Shown here in pieces: positions 40,201-54,900 of a DNA stretch of 64,000 nucleotides (positions are counted from its first letter, which is position 1; each line of letters begins with the position of its first letter). Under the pieces are notes generated by a model, which saw only the letters and a list, made by a program, of their open reading frames with translations, made no database searches and was not told where the DNA came from. The position numbers and the translations under genes were made by a program. Source of the stretch: Corticium candelabrum (lineage: Eukaryota > Porifera > Homoscleromorpha > Homosclerophorida > Plakinidae); contig NC_085099.1 in the NCBI RefSeq assembly GCF_963422355.1, forward strand, positions 6,459,125 through 6,523,124, given 5' to 3'.

Positions 40201-43200
40201 CTGCAAACGTACAGTGGCGAGTCATTAGAAGTACGAGGAGAAGCAGATGTTCCAGTGAGGTATGGCAATCAATTCGCTGTGCTAAAAATTGTTGTTGTTG
40301 ATGTTAACAAAGGGCCTGCAATTCTTGGAAGGAGCTGGTTGCAGGTGATCCACATGGATTGGAGCTCATTGTTTCAAGTCCAGGGAGAGAAGCGTCCTAG
40401 TCTAGTTGAGTGGTTTCCTGCACTATTTGGTCCAGGAGTCGGTACCTTGGCAGGAAGTCAAGTCAGGATAACACTGAAGGAGGGAGCTCAACCGAAGTTC
40501 TATAGACCCCGTCCTATACTGTACGCGTTACAAGAGAAAGTGGACAGTGAGCTTGCAAAACGAAGGCATACTGAGACCTGTGGAAAGCAGTCGGTGGGTT
40601 GCGCCCATAGTAGTGGTCCGGAAGGCAGATAGGACTGTGCGTCTGCGTGGAGATTACAAGGTGACAATTAATCCTTATTTAGAGAGTAATCCACACCCTA
40701 TGCCTAATCCGGAAGATCTTTTTGCCACACTAGCAGGAGGAGCCATATTTTCAAGGCTGGATATGAAACATGCTTACCAACAGTTGGAGCTGGACAGCCA
40801 AGAATATCTGACTGTGAATACTAGTAAGGGGCTATTCACTAACACTCGAATGCCGTTTGGAATCAGCACAGCACCCAGCATCTGGGAGAGAGAAATGGAT
40901 AGGATCTTGGCAGGAGTTGGCGGAACAGTATGCTACATGAATGATACCTTAGTCGTAGGAGAAAACAAATCACAGCATGATGAGAGACTCATGGCAGTTT
41001 TACAGAAATTGAACAAAGCGGGTCTAAAGCTCAAACGAGAGAAATGTGAATTCAACAAGTCACAAATTGAATATTTAGGCCATGTTATCACCAGCAGAGG
41101 CATCCAACCGTCAGAGAGCAAGGTGGCAGCAATTTGAGATGCATCAACACCAACCAATGTTACTGAGTTGAAGGCATTTTTGGGTCTTCTCAGTTACTAT
41201 AAGAACTTCCTGCATAATCTGAGTTCCGTATTGGAACCATTGTATGAGTTGTTGCAGAAACAGAGACAGTGGTCTTGGGGAACAAGACAGATGAAAGCAT
41301 TTTTGAAAGCAAAACAGAAGCTGTCGCAGTCTGATTTCTTAGTACACTACAACTTAAAGAAGCCTGTCGTTCTATGCTGCGATGCATCACCAGCAGGAGT
41401 TGGAGCTTGCCTATCACATGTCATGGCAGATGGAACAGAAAGACCGATAGCTTTCGCGTCTAGAACTCTGTCTCAAGCGGAAGGAAAATATGCACAGTTG
41501 GAGAAAGAGGTACTGGCTCTTATCTTTGGGATGAGACAGTTTCACAAATATTTAGTTGGAAGACAGTTCACTTTAGTGACTGACCATCGTCCATTACTAC
41601 GGATCCTAGGACCACATGTTGGGAGTCCCAACCTTAGCAGCAGCACGTTTGCAGCGCTGGGCTCTTATTTTGAGTGCATATGATTATGAAATCCAGTATA
41701 AGCCAGGCGTTGAGAATAAGGAAGCTGATTTGCTATCCAGATTGCCCATCCCAGCAGAAGTCATTGACCCAAATGAACAGACGTTTAATGTGGATTACTG
41801 TTGGGCATTACTGGTCACTGCAGCAGAGATTGCAAAAGAAATGCAGAGAGACCAAATCCTAAGGAGAGTTTATCAATATACAAAATGTGGTTGGGGACCC
41901 AATGGTGAACCAGTCATAGAACAATACAGGAGACGAGCAAACAATCTTTCTATTGAGAACGGTTGCTTAGTATGGGCAAACCGTGTCATTATTCCAAGCC
42001 AGTTGAGATCGTTGATTCTGTCTGAGTTACACGAAGGACACTAAAGAATGAGTCGAATGAAATCATTGGCCCGCAGCTATGTATGGTGGCTAAGCCTAGA
42101 TAAAGAGATTGAGGAAGTAGTGAAGCAGTGTGAAGCTTGTCAAAGTCTGCAAAACAAACCGGCTCGGACTGATCCTCCACACCCTTGGATTTATCCTCAG
42201 AAGCCATGGGAGAGAGTACACGCCAACTTTTGTAAAGTCGCAGGGAAATAGTACCTGCTTATGGTGGATTCATTCAGTAAATGGCCTGAAGTAGATGAGT
42301 TAGGTACTCATGCAACCACAGCACAAACAATGGATACCATGAGATGTACTTTTAGTTATAATGGACTACCCTACGGGTGGTGACGGACAACGGTCCACAA
42401 TTTACTTCACACGAATTCAAGGACTTTTATGTCAGTAAATGGAAGAAAACATCAATTAACTCCTCCTTTTCACCCAGCCTCAAACGGACAGGTTGAGAGA
42501 ATGGTGCAAGAGTTTAAGAAGTCTCTAAAAACAACGCCAACTGGTAGGTCCGTGAGTCACCAGGTATCAATCTTTTTATTGCACTACAGGACAACGCCAA
42601 ACAGCACAACCGCCAAGATACCAGCGGAATCGATGTTGAAACGAAGTCCAAGAACAAGATTATCACTATTATGTCCTGAAGCTGACAGTGAGTTGAGAGA
42701 GGCTCAGAGTCAACAATATGACAGTGCATCTGGTCGGGTTCGACAGCTAGAGCCGGGAAAGACAGTCAGTGTTGCAAATCCAAGGCAAGATAGCAGAGGG
42801 AAATGGTTATGTGGGGTCATTATCCAACTTTTAGATCTTGCAACCTATCTTGTAAGTGTTCAAGGAGGGACAAGGTATGTCCATATTGACCAGTTGAGAG
42901 AGCGTGATGGAAGAAGTTTCCAAAGTACACATGGGAACCTACAGGAGATATATCTGTACCCACAATGAACCAAGACAATGGCAACAGCAAGCGAAAAGGA
43001 CAAGATCAATCTACAGGTGCATCCACAAGCACATCGTCAGGATCCTCTCAAGATCATAACAGTGCACGAGAAAACATCACCAAGAATACACCACTGTCCC
43101 AGCAGTCTCACAAGATACCACCGTCTACAACAGTTACTGAAGAGAGAAGATACCCTCTTCGTGAAATCAGGAAACTTCCTGCATGGTACAGACAATCCTA

Positions 43201-44477
43201 AAGGGGGAGGAGTGTGATATAGTATACTAATTAGATTAGCTACGTATATGTTGTGAGACAATACATCTTTAGTAAGTCTGTGTTTAGTCCGCGTAGTCTG
43301 CGTTCAGTGTTCTGTGAGTAATAGATCTTCCGTGTCTGAATCAGTGCGTACGTGTCATATAAGGGTATAGACACTACACTGATATTGTATAGCCATACGA
43401 TAATTCACCTCGTGGTAGTCTGCCATGTCTTCCAACTGGTTGAAATCTCCTGTCCAAATACCTCTTTCTTCTGGCCAAATCAAACTGATCAGACATGTCA
43501 TTGCCGGGGTTAAGAGTTGAATGCTCCAACTGCACACAGTTAAAGAGGATAAAACCTGTACTCACTGGATTTGTTCAGTTCAAAGCTATGTAAACAAGGT
43601 AGCTGCAAATGCATGTGTCACAACCAAACTTTTTTAAAAATGCAGTGTAGTATTCAATCACACAGAACAATCACCTAGGCAGTCATCTGGAAACTAAACT
43701 ATTAATTTTCACTTCCCTTCCATTCCACGTTTCAAATTGACAAAATTCCAAATGAATGTTCACCACTAACCATAATTATTTCATTAATAATCATAACTAA
43801 CTGTCATAACGTGATGAGAAAATGCATGCTACGTACCTACAGAAAGTAGACAAAAAACATGAAGGTAGCTACCACTCACCAACACCTTGTCCTCAACAGT
43901 TTGCACACTTCCAACAGGTTGAGAGCCTTCTCTCACCTTATCATACCGTGTCACACTTGCAATTTCACCTACCGATGACTCAAAGCTGTTCCATTCCCCT
44001 TGGTCATGTTGTCCTAAATCAAAAATCAATGACCACACAAGCATTCTCTTCATTGTCATTACATTACCAGCTGAGCTTTCATCTCTGTTCCCCTTTTCTC
44101 CTTTCCTGTAACTCAATCGAGCCACTGGATGATCTTCCTCGCCAATGATTGTCCCAGAGAGTGCTCCCAATAACTCATTCCTGATCTCCTACAAACCATC
44201 AACATTTGAATAGTTCACACACACACATACTACTAGAATTCTTGCATATATATACATTGGCCTTACTGATTTTGTCTACAATCACAACAAACTAATTCAG
44301 ATAAGTTTCTGCAATGTCACCTACACTGTCGTTGCAAATAGCTTGCATCATTTCCTGTAGTTTCACCAGTTGTCTAAGTTTGTGTGCACTTTATATGTGC
44401 ACATACAATACTGCTTTTCAAATAATGTAAAATCAATGATTACATATTTATTGTTGTGTGCACACAGTCATGTGGTG

Positions 44478-44555
<78 letters not shown>

Positions 44556-47500
44556 ATGGTGTCATGCAACCTCCGCTCAGTGATCCTCAGTTCCTGGGCT
44601 ATGGCCTTGCAAGTAGCATGACGTGGTGCAGGTGGAGTAGTGCCCAACATGTGCCAGGCACATCCCATGTGAGTGTACAGACAAACTCAACTTTCAAAAT
44701 CAAGAAAGTTAAGTCTACATCTCACAAAAAGTTCTCAATTTCTTCTCAGTCTCCTGGATTGTCCACACCAAGTCAAGGACAAGAATAGGTTGTTGGAAGG
44801 TGCATTCTGTAGGATCCTTGAGTGATCAAAGTGATAAGCTACGGTCTGTTATTGATACCACAAAGCTAAAGAAAATTGATCTTTTAGCTTTGTCTGAGTC
44901 TTGTTGGCCTGTTACTAGAGTTGCTACCATTTGTGACACTAGCATTCTTTACTCTGGCACTCCCTCTTCTCATCTTCATGGTGTCACCATTGTTCTCAGC
45001 CCTCTAGCTAGGGCTGCCTGGGACGAAACTGGGAATGTTCTCAAACCAGTGTACGAATGTATTCTTCGTATTCGTCTCAAGTGCCATCTATAGTCTATGT
45101 GCGTTGTCTCTGTGTATGCTCCAACCTATCCTTCCAATGCCACCTCTGAAGCTGTCAGTGCCTCTGAAGCTTTCTACAATCAATTACAGGATACTGTGTC
45201 TTCTGTTCCTCCTTCTGACCTGCGGGTCATATTGGGTGACTTTAATACTTGTGTGGGCTCCGATCATTCCTCTTGGAATTCAGTGATCAGTTCTCGTGGC
45301 ATTAGAGAGTGTAATAAAAATGGTGTATGACTGCTGGACTTTTGTGCTAGCAATCAGCTAATAATTTCCAACACATGGTTTCAGCATAAATTACCCCACC
45401 AAGTCACCTGGCTCAGAAATGGTTATAGATCCAAATCGGGTCACATGATTGACTAAGTGTACTGGACACTCGTGTGTATAAGTCAACTCTTCATGAGTCT
45501 GATCATAAACTCGTCGTGTCTTCCTTGAGCTCTAAAATCAAGGTCATGCGGAGGCAAACAGATAATATATGCTTCCAGACCACTAAAATCTCATGGACTT
45601 GCAGAGCTGGCTATCGATCTGGCTTAGCCGAAGTGCTTGGTGAATTCAATCGGTCCTTTGTAAACACTCTGTGCGACACCCTTAAATCTCCTATCCATAA
45701 GGCTTGTAAATTTCTACCTCTCTCTCCTAGATCAAACCATCCAGACTGGATCACTGATGAGGTGCACAGCTTGTCTGAGAAGAAAAAAGAGGTCTGGGTC
45801 CATCTCAAGAATGCACCATTAAGAAACATTCATTGTCCTAAAGTCTCAGTACAATCATCTCAAAAAGCTTACCAGGGTTGCAGTCGAGAAGGCTCAAAAC
45901 TTTTGGTGGAGTCAATGGCAGAAGACGTTGAATGCCAAACTTTTATAACTGAACAGCAAGGACGTGAAGGCACTTTGATAAAGAATTTATGCCTTCTACA
46001 AAAGACGTATTCTAAACCAGCTTCAACCAATCTAGTTGCTGAAGAAGGTACAAGTTTACAGAACGATAAGGAAAAGTTAAATCGTTGAGTTAAACACTTC
46101 AAGGGGTGGTGAATTGCTCAATTAACATCAGTGCTGTCTCTAATGATAATATTCCCATTGCGTCTTCCTTGTCCACCTCATCTCCTCATCATCGTCAAAT
46201 GACGAGTTGTCTATTCCCCTATTTGAAGAGCAGATCAAATCAGCCATCTCACATTTAAGATTGGGAAAAGCATCTGGTGTAGATGGAATCTCCTTAGATG
46301 CTCAGTTCAGGTGAGAATGTGACTACTCATTGGCTAAAATCTATCTTTGACGTCATTTGGGCAACTGAATTAGTTACAATGGACTGGTGAAGTCAACTTC
46401 TTGTGCCCCTGCACAAGAAAGGAAGCCGTACCATCTGCGGCAACTACCGTAGTATTGCCTGTTTGCCAAAGCTATCCGAAATCAGCTCAAGCCCAGAGCA
46501 GAACAACTTCTCCGTGAAAGCCAGTGTAGTTTCTGTCATGATATAGGCTGTGCCGACCACCTTTTTTTCTCTTCGGCTATTGATGGAGAGAGCACAAGAA
46601 TATCACCATCCCATCTATGCTTGTTTTATTGATTTAAAAAAGGGACATGATTTGGTCACCAGGATGCTCTTTGGCAAATCCTCCACTATTCATATCAATT
46701 GCCTCCCAACTTGCTGGTCATCTTTATTCGTGCCCTACACGAGAATTCCAGCACTGCAGTAAAGGCTTATGGAAAGGTATCGAACAAGTTCCCTGTCACC
46801 AATAGTGTCCAGGAAGGCTGTGTGTTAGCACTGGCCTTACTCAATCTCTACTTTGACGTTGCCTTTCACATGGCTCTGGATGAGCACAGATCATGAGGAA
46901 TGGGCATCAAAGAGCCTACCTTCATGATGCTGATCTTGTCGGGAACAGAATGACCTTAAGGTTTGAATCTTTGGTGACTGATCTGGAGTATGCCGATGAT
47001 ATGGCTCTTCTCTCTGACAATTGGCTTGACCTCACTACAATGCTGGATTCCCTATCAAACTGCTGTACAAAACTGGGCATTGCTATTAGTTGCAAGTAGA
47101 CATAAACCTTAGCAGTTCTACCATCTGAGTGTTCACACATCCAAACTCCTGTACCCATCCACCTTGTGCCAGAAAATGAGCCTCAATATTGAAGTGGTCT
47201 CTCATTCCAGTACTTGGGCAGCATTGATCAAAATGATTGTGGATTGGACACAGAGACTAATTCCAGAATCTGTAAAGCCTCACATGCCTTCAGTTACTCT
47301 CTCAGATCCTGTGGTATCAACGCAAAGGCTGGTTCACAATATGTAACAGAGGGCAATCAGTTCTGTTCTGTCAAACCACATTAAAAGGCTTCACTCGAGA
47401 CAGATGATGGACGGATTGCTTGACGGACGGGAGAATCGATTCCATTTTGTCCGCTCCGTCAGAAGTTGACAGACCACAACAAGATATGATTAGGTACTGT

Positions 47501-48575
47501 TACCCAATCAGTGAAGCACAAACGAGGATGAGGTAATCATGCAGCACGAGAATGGTAATTATCGAAACGGGGCATACACATATTGTGAACACGATAGAGA
47601 GCTTTCCGTCACGACTCATCACCGTCTGTCACGTCTCCGTCACATATTGTGAACCAGCCTTAAGACCAAGAAAAGGACCAAGTTTCGTCTTTTGAACAGT
47701 GTGATCCTTCCAACCTTGCTGTATGGTCTCGAGTGCACCATCCTACTTGAGCCTCATCTTCGTCGTCTTGAGTCCTTTTTGATTCATTGGCTTCAAAATA
47801 TTGGGGATCACGGTCAGCGAGCAGAAGTGTCAAACTACGATATGCAAGATAGCCACACAGCAAAGGATCTCATCAATTCTCTCATAACGTATTCTCCGTT
47901 TTCTTGGACATCTCTCAAGGATGTCCAATGATCGCTTATCCAAGCAGGTTCTTGTGTCTGCTAATGCTGTCTGTTGGTGGACAGAAGCGTCGTTGCAATG
48001 ATGTTGTTGTATCTAGTAAACTTAAACAGTGTAACTTGTTGAAATCCTGGAAGAAGAAAGCTGAAGGGCGTAACTCTTGGCGCTCCATCATCAAAAGTAG
48101 AGCAAAGCATTTCAACAAGGAAGCAGAAGACAAAGAGAAGAGCCTCAGGGATGACAGAAAACCATGGTGTGAACAATTCATAAAAAGTTGCTTAAAGAGT
48201 CATTTACGGAGTGTTTACATCCGGGACCTTGAAAAGTCGCAAGTTCAAGTCACAGTGATAACGAGCTATGGCACAATTTCCTTAAGCAAGAAACTAACAC
48301 ACATTTGCTTCTCTCGACTCAGGAGTATAAATGAGTACCTGGTCATTGACTGGGGTCCTAAGCGGCCATCGTCTGTGATGTAACATCAGCCACTGGGGTC
48401 CTGGTGAGACTTTGGGTGCTCACACCACAGCTGGCTTCACAAGTCAGTGCTCCTGGCCCGGCTCCAGGAGTTTGCTAGGACAGGCCCAGAGTTCCGCTGA
48501 GTAGCGTACAGGGCCCTGCTTAACAGCTGGGGGTGTGACCTCTGAGAAGTAGCTCAAACATTTAAGATTTTTAAA

Positions 48576-48618
<43 letters not shown>

Positions 48619-48907
48619 GTGTGTGTAACGTCTGACTTGCAACCCACTGGAATTGGGGATAATTGGTACAGTCTAGCACAGGCTAGATCTCAGTAGCACA
48701 CATTCTGCAATTAAAGAATCGGAAGTCAACGTAAGAGGTCCAATGATTGTGCGGCCAACAACAGAAGCAGTGACCATCTTTGCCCTTGTTGGTAGTCATT
48801 TTCATCGGAATGGTGACCTCACCAGAGACAGCCAATTCTGTAACAGTTGGACACTGCCATCGTCACTTTTACAATGGGCGGGTTCAAGGTTCAAGGATCA
48901 AGGTTCA

Positions 48908-48979
<72 letters not shown>

Positions 48980-51900
48980 AGTGTAATAGATGTCCCATTG
49001 CTTCAGAAGCTGGAAGATGACTAATAGTAGGTAGAGTTTTAGTTTTAGTTTTAATGTAGTAGAGAACAATGCCGTTTAGTGTTGCTTGCCCCATGTCTTG
49101 GTGTAGTGTAGTCCTATTACAGCAGTAAATGAAGAAGCACTAGAAGTGCAAACCCTCGGCCTGTATGCACCTTGAAGGTAATTAGTCGCGCTATGACTGA
49201 ATGGTTTAAACAATACCAACTAACCGCCACGCACAACAAAAGTATAGAGCAAATACGAACACCAGCTTTCGGTTAGATAGGTACAAAAGAAGCAGCACTG
49301 ATTTTCAGTGAACAAAACACGATTTCATGTACCTACAATGTTTTGGGCTTTCAGAAGATGACACTATTGATGGAACAAGCATAAAGTTACAACCTTTGCT
49401 CTCTAAATGTCCAGTTCTTTGTGCAACTTCTCTAGGCATCTGATTGTTTGTGCAGCTTTTGAAGTTGTAATGAGCCACTATGGGCAGTTTTAGGCGTGGC
49501 ATAGGTAACCCCAGAGCCAAAACAAAATTAGATGTGGGAAAACATGAATGTTACAAATGTAGCTAGATTAGGCATTGTTTCTAGTGGTAAACCTTCAGGT
49601 ACAAAAGAAACAGCTCGCCACCGATTTTCCAGCTCACAACAATCTAGACGTCTGGTTGTTTGTGCAGCTTCTCTAGACATCTGGTTGTTGTCGTAATGGG
49701 GGAAAACATGCACGTTTCAAATGTAGATCAGGTTGTTTCGAAGTGCTGGAACAAGCCAAATGTTACAAGTCAAGTAGAGCCATATAATTACATGATAAAG
49801 TAACGCCCGTGATCGTTGTTCTGTTTGTTGGTGGACAAGTTACAAATGTAGAGCAAAACAAGCAGTTCACCACCAATTTTCCAGCTCACAAGAATGTAGA
49901 CGTCTGGTTGTTTGTGCAGCTTCTCTAGACGTCTGCATGGTAGTTGTCGTAATGAGGGAAAACATGCATGTTACAAATGTAGTTGTTTCGAAGTGCTGAA
50001 ACAAGCCAAATGCTACAAGTCGGAGAGCCTCGACGCTAGACCGGCTGGCCATCTTCGCCTTACATGATGAAGTAACGGGCGTGATCATTGTTGTGTTTGT
50101 GGGTAGGAAACATATGTTACAAATGTAGAGCAAAACAAGCAATCACCACCGATTTTCCAGCTCACAAGAATGTAAAAGTCTCGTTCTTTGTGCAGCTTCT
50201 TTATGCGTCTTGTTGTTGTGCCACTTCTCTAGCTAGACGTCGCCTACTGTACAGTGTACCGTATTTACACAGCTATCCGTCTAACCACAATTTTGGTTGT
50301 TGTAATGAGGTGACACCAGAGCCAAAACAAAACATCAATGTGGGAAAACATGCACATGCACATGTAGATTAATTAGGCGTCTGTTCGCTCTGACTTTGGA
50401 TACCGTAAAACAAAAATGAATAGAGACGCACTAGCGTACTTACAGGTCAGCCGAGCCGCTTCGTCCGACAAACAGACGCTGTCATGGACAATGCACGTTA
50501 CCCTTCGCAAAATCCCGTCAAGCGCCAAATTTCTGTTGAAGACGACACTAGTGATCTTTGCAACAACACCACGGCCGCTCAGCCATGCACACCGAGAATT
50601 CAAGCTGACAGACTGCAGAACCACTATGCAGAAACACTGTGGAACAAGCAAAATGTTAGAAGTCAGGTAAAGCTACACACCCTCGCTCCTGGTTGTTGTT
50701 GGGGAAACATACACATGCAAATGTAAACTATAGGCGTTGTTTCTATGTGCTAAACCCTTAAAACAAAGGACTAAACACCATGTACACGGACACACGCCCG
50801 ATGGCCAAATTCTTGTTAGCAGCTACCAAAGAAAGAGAGGTGGAGCCTCATGATGACATCACGTTCGTCTATTGGTCGGTAAAGATACCACTTCTCGTCC
50901 ATTGGTCGGAATAGCTTCATTTGCATCTGTGCTAACCCACTATATATACGGTCGATTGGTCGCTCGGTCATCGAACAATTAGTATACCCTTAGCCCGGAA
51001 ATCCACGCCTCAGGTAACAACACTAGTATATGTGCACATTTCCCTCATATTTGTTTGCTCCATCTGCTTGTCTAACTGCCCTAACAGACTGAATTGAAAA
51101 CTTTGCTAATAAGCTATTAAAAACAATAAATTCAGTACCATATGTCAATCGCCAGTACATTTCTACCTAAAGGAAATTGTGTATTTAGATTTTAATCTAC
51201 TTGTAAAGCCGGCTCTCTGCGCAGACAGACAGTAGGCTACTGGATGAATACAATGCTTTTCCACCTGACGTACAGCCTTGCAAACATAAAAATGAAGATC
51301 TTAGAAAAGCAAACGCTAATCTGCACCTTATCCAGGCAATTGCTAGACTGTATGGTACGCCCTTTTTTCTGAAAGGAGATACTAGTATGCTAACTTCTTT
51401 AAGGAGGTAGTTGTCAATTTGCTTGCTCCACTGGTACATGCAAAGACAAGAGGTGTAAGAAAGCCATTTCCACTCATTTCTACCTACTTTGCCATTAAAG
51501 AAGACTATTAAAGTCAAAATACAAAAAACTAAGCATACTACAACAGTTCAGGGTGTCCCGCAGAATCCTTTCGCAGGGCGGGCCGCCCTGTTTGGATTTT
51601 GGGGTGTGGTCCTAAAGTATTTACCAACAATGTGAGAAAATTTCTGGATCTCAGCACTTCACGCGAGTATGAACATTCTATCGATTTGTATGCATACAGA
51701 AGGTAAGCGAAGAGGTGAAGAGAATGTTAAATATAAATATAGTAGGTGTACTTACTACATGTACAACTTTTGAAATGCGATCTGTGAAGTTCTGCTTTCA
51801 GACCCGCCTTGTTTTGACATCAACAGGCACCGCGCATCTAATTGCATTCTTTTAAGTGTCAATGGTGAAATTGATCTAAATTAATTGTCATTGTTGTCCT

Positions 51901-54900
51901 CCTACTTTGCGGTGAAGATCTCGTTACTGTCTGTGCTAAACGTATCATTAGATCTAACTTTTATTTTACCAATTGTTCTACTAATTGTTCAATTATACTG
52001 TCAGTAGCTCCGTTAGTAATATTAGCCACATTACATTAATATTAATAAAATCTATTAACTTTAATAATCCACCCTGTTTGATTTTAATTCGGGGGGGGGA
52101 ACCTTGCAAGTACTCAATGGTGAGCCACCTATCAGCCTCTCTTTGGTCCGTACGTCTTTTTGGTAAAGACATAAGCCTACTATTGACTCTACACTACATG
52201 ATTTGACCGGTCCATGTTAATTTGGCCCTGTGTAAACGGTGTTGGCTCGAGCTAACTGCAGTTGGCCTGTGCTAAATTAGCTCGAGCTAAACCATAGGAC
52301 TAGGTTCAAGCTAAACCATAGACAGGCTCAACCTAAACACAACCATGTGTTACACATTTTCATGTTACTGGGCAACAATACACCAACTGTTAATTAATTA
52401 TAGAACTCTCTAGATCTTTCTACTGCACATGTGCGTTCTAGAATTTCTATACACGCACGTGTTTTACAGCCACGTGTATGGTTGTTCTGTTTTGTTGCAC
52501 TCTGCTTGCACTTTAGTGAATATAACGATTGTTCTTTAACTGAGTTGAGCCAACAGGTTATGCGCCCAGCGCGTTTTCCACGGTGCAGTTTCAAGTACTG
52601 AAGTATAGTGCAAGTCAGCTGGTGCCGAGTGAACAGAGTTTGGAACTTGATGGTGAGAACACAGGACTGGTTGAAATAAAGAATGTTGAGATTTCTCGCA
52701 AGGCTATGGATAAGAAATGGACTATTGATAAGTTAGATGAAGGTAACTGGATCACCTGGAAATTCCAGTTGAGGCATCTCCTGCTTGCAAAAGACTTGTG
52801 GAAGTATGTTGATGGATCAGTGTGCTTCCACAAAATGCAACATGAGAACAACGAGCTAAGCATCAAAGTGAGTCGCATAAGGCATTTTTGATTATTCTTA
52901 TGTTCGTCAGTGCTTCTCAACTGTATCTCATAACCTCTTATGAAGTATCAAAGGAAGCCGGGGATGCTCTTAAAAAGCATTTCAAGAGAGACTCTCGTTA
53001 ATAAACTCTTCCTTAGAAAACAGTATTGTCGAAAGGAAATGAGTGAATGCAATTCAATTGACGCCCACCTGAAGGAAATGAAAAAGCTAGCAGGTAAACT
53101 TAACTCAATTGGTGCACCAAGATCAAGTAGTTACTCTTCTTGGAACGTTGACTTCATCATTCTCCACTGTAGTCACTGCTCTTGAAGTACGTGTGACAAT
53201 CTGACTATGGACTTGTTCAGCAGCAAATAATCCATCATGAGAGAAAGCTCAATAGTCAGGATGCGAAGTCTGTAGATTTACGTGATTCAGCACTAGCATG
53301 AGCTCAAAGGTGGAAATCTCTGAAGTATTGGACCTGTGACGAGCCTGAACATATTCAGTGACTTTGTCCAAAACGTAAAGACAAACTACGACATCGAGCA
53401 AAAGTTATTGAAGATGAAATTGAATCAGACTGTGATGGTGAGGGAGCATTTCCGGTGTCGGGTGAAGTTCCTAAAGATAGGTGGTTGGTGGACTCAAGTG
53501 CATCTAGTCACATGACTCTTAAAAGATAATACTTTGCTGAGTATCAATCATTCTCAACTCCTGAAAAGGTTGTTTGGGTAATGGTAATGTTGTAGAAGCA
53601 GTGGGAGTTGCTACTATACAACTGAACGAGCTGTTTGAGTTTAGTAACTGCAAGAAAGCAGTAATATATGATGTATTGCATGTTCCAAGATTGTCCTGCA
53701 ATTTGTTCTCTGTGAGAGCAGCTGTAAGGAGAGGTAAAACAGTTAAATTCGGTCAATTAAGATGCTGGATTAGAGGGCTCAAGGAATAGGTCTTGTAGCT
53801 GGAAACTATATCACTTGAAGTGTAAAGTCATAATTGGTGAAGAAAGTGGTTCAATGGGGTCGAAAGATCTGCCACAAGTCGATCTATGGCATCAAAACAC
53901 GATTGGTCATTTGAATGGGCAACAACTCAATATTGTTGTGAAGCGAGGCTTAGTATCTAGCATCAAATTGCCTATAACCTCAAAACTGTCATTTTGTGAA
54001 GGATGTATAAATGGAAAGGTGCAACGAAAGCCTTATATCCTTGACACAAAAACAGTCAACATGTAAACAAGAAGTTGTCCGAAGTGATGTATGTGGACCA
54101 CTTCAAGAGTCGATACTTTGTTACCTTCATACATAACAAAGAGAGACATTCAAGGTATGTCTCTGTTTACTTTATTAAGCCCAAAACAGAGGTATTTGGG
54201 GGTGTTTAAAAATTCAAGTTGTTTGAGACAATGGTGACAAAGGAGTGCAGTAAGCCGATATTGAAACTCAGGACAGACAATGGGGAGAGGGGAGTGAGTA
54301 TATATGCACAAACTTTCAGGCATTTCTTACTTCTAAAGGAATTTAACATTAGCTCACTGTACCGCACTCACCTCCACAAAATGGTGTAGCTGAACAAATA
54401 AACTGTACCCTCATGGAATCAGCTCGGGCAATGCTATCACACACTAATGTAACAAATAAATTTTGTACTAAAGCAATAGCAACGGCTGCATACAATAGGA
54501 ATCGCATTGCTACATCTGCTAACAAAGAACATCGTACACCCTTTGAAAGTTGGTATGGCTATAGACCCGACATTAGTCATCTTAGAGTATTTGGGTGTAC
54601 AGCCTACTGTCATGTTCCTGATATGGAAAGGAGAAAACTTGATAAAAAATCTCGAAGAATGTACTTTATTGGCTATAGTAAGAATTCAAAAGGGTACAGA
54701 CTGATCAATTTGAGTGCTGACAAAGTTGTCACTAGAAGAGATGTTGTGTTTAATTAACGAAATTGACTTTTGGTTCTTCAAACAAGCAGATGAAGATGTT
54801 TTAATCTCACCCGAATTATTAATTGTGCTTGGAGATGAAGTGACTGAGCATGAATCTCAACTAGAAGCAGTATCCCAAAGATCAAGATGAGTAATTCAAC

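Larger units (their letters stand above)
38979..43378 (+). mobile_element. Ty3/gypsy LTR retrotransposon, 4.4 kb, complete but inactive
   Basis: Bounded by CTGAT target duplications (38974-38978, 43379-43383) and 170/166-bp LTRs starting TGTGATATAG and ending ACACTACA. After the 5' LTR comes TTGGCAACAAGG (likely primer-binding site); before the 3' LTR is the purine tract AAAGGGGGAGGAG. It lies in the intron of the large minus-strand gene, antisense to it, 20 bp from exon 43399-43529 and 57 bp from exon 38813-38921. Confidence 0.95.

Noticed and set aside
39801..41417. Minus-strand ORFs across the gypsy element
   Set aside because: Shadows of gag-pol coding on the other strand.
48620..49000. 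CRISPR-like repeats suspected from short repeated GGTTCAAGG units
   Set aside because: They are a tandem simple repeat without spacers in a eukaryotic sequence.
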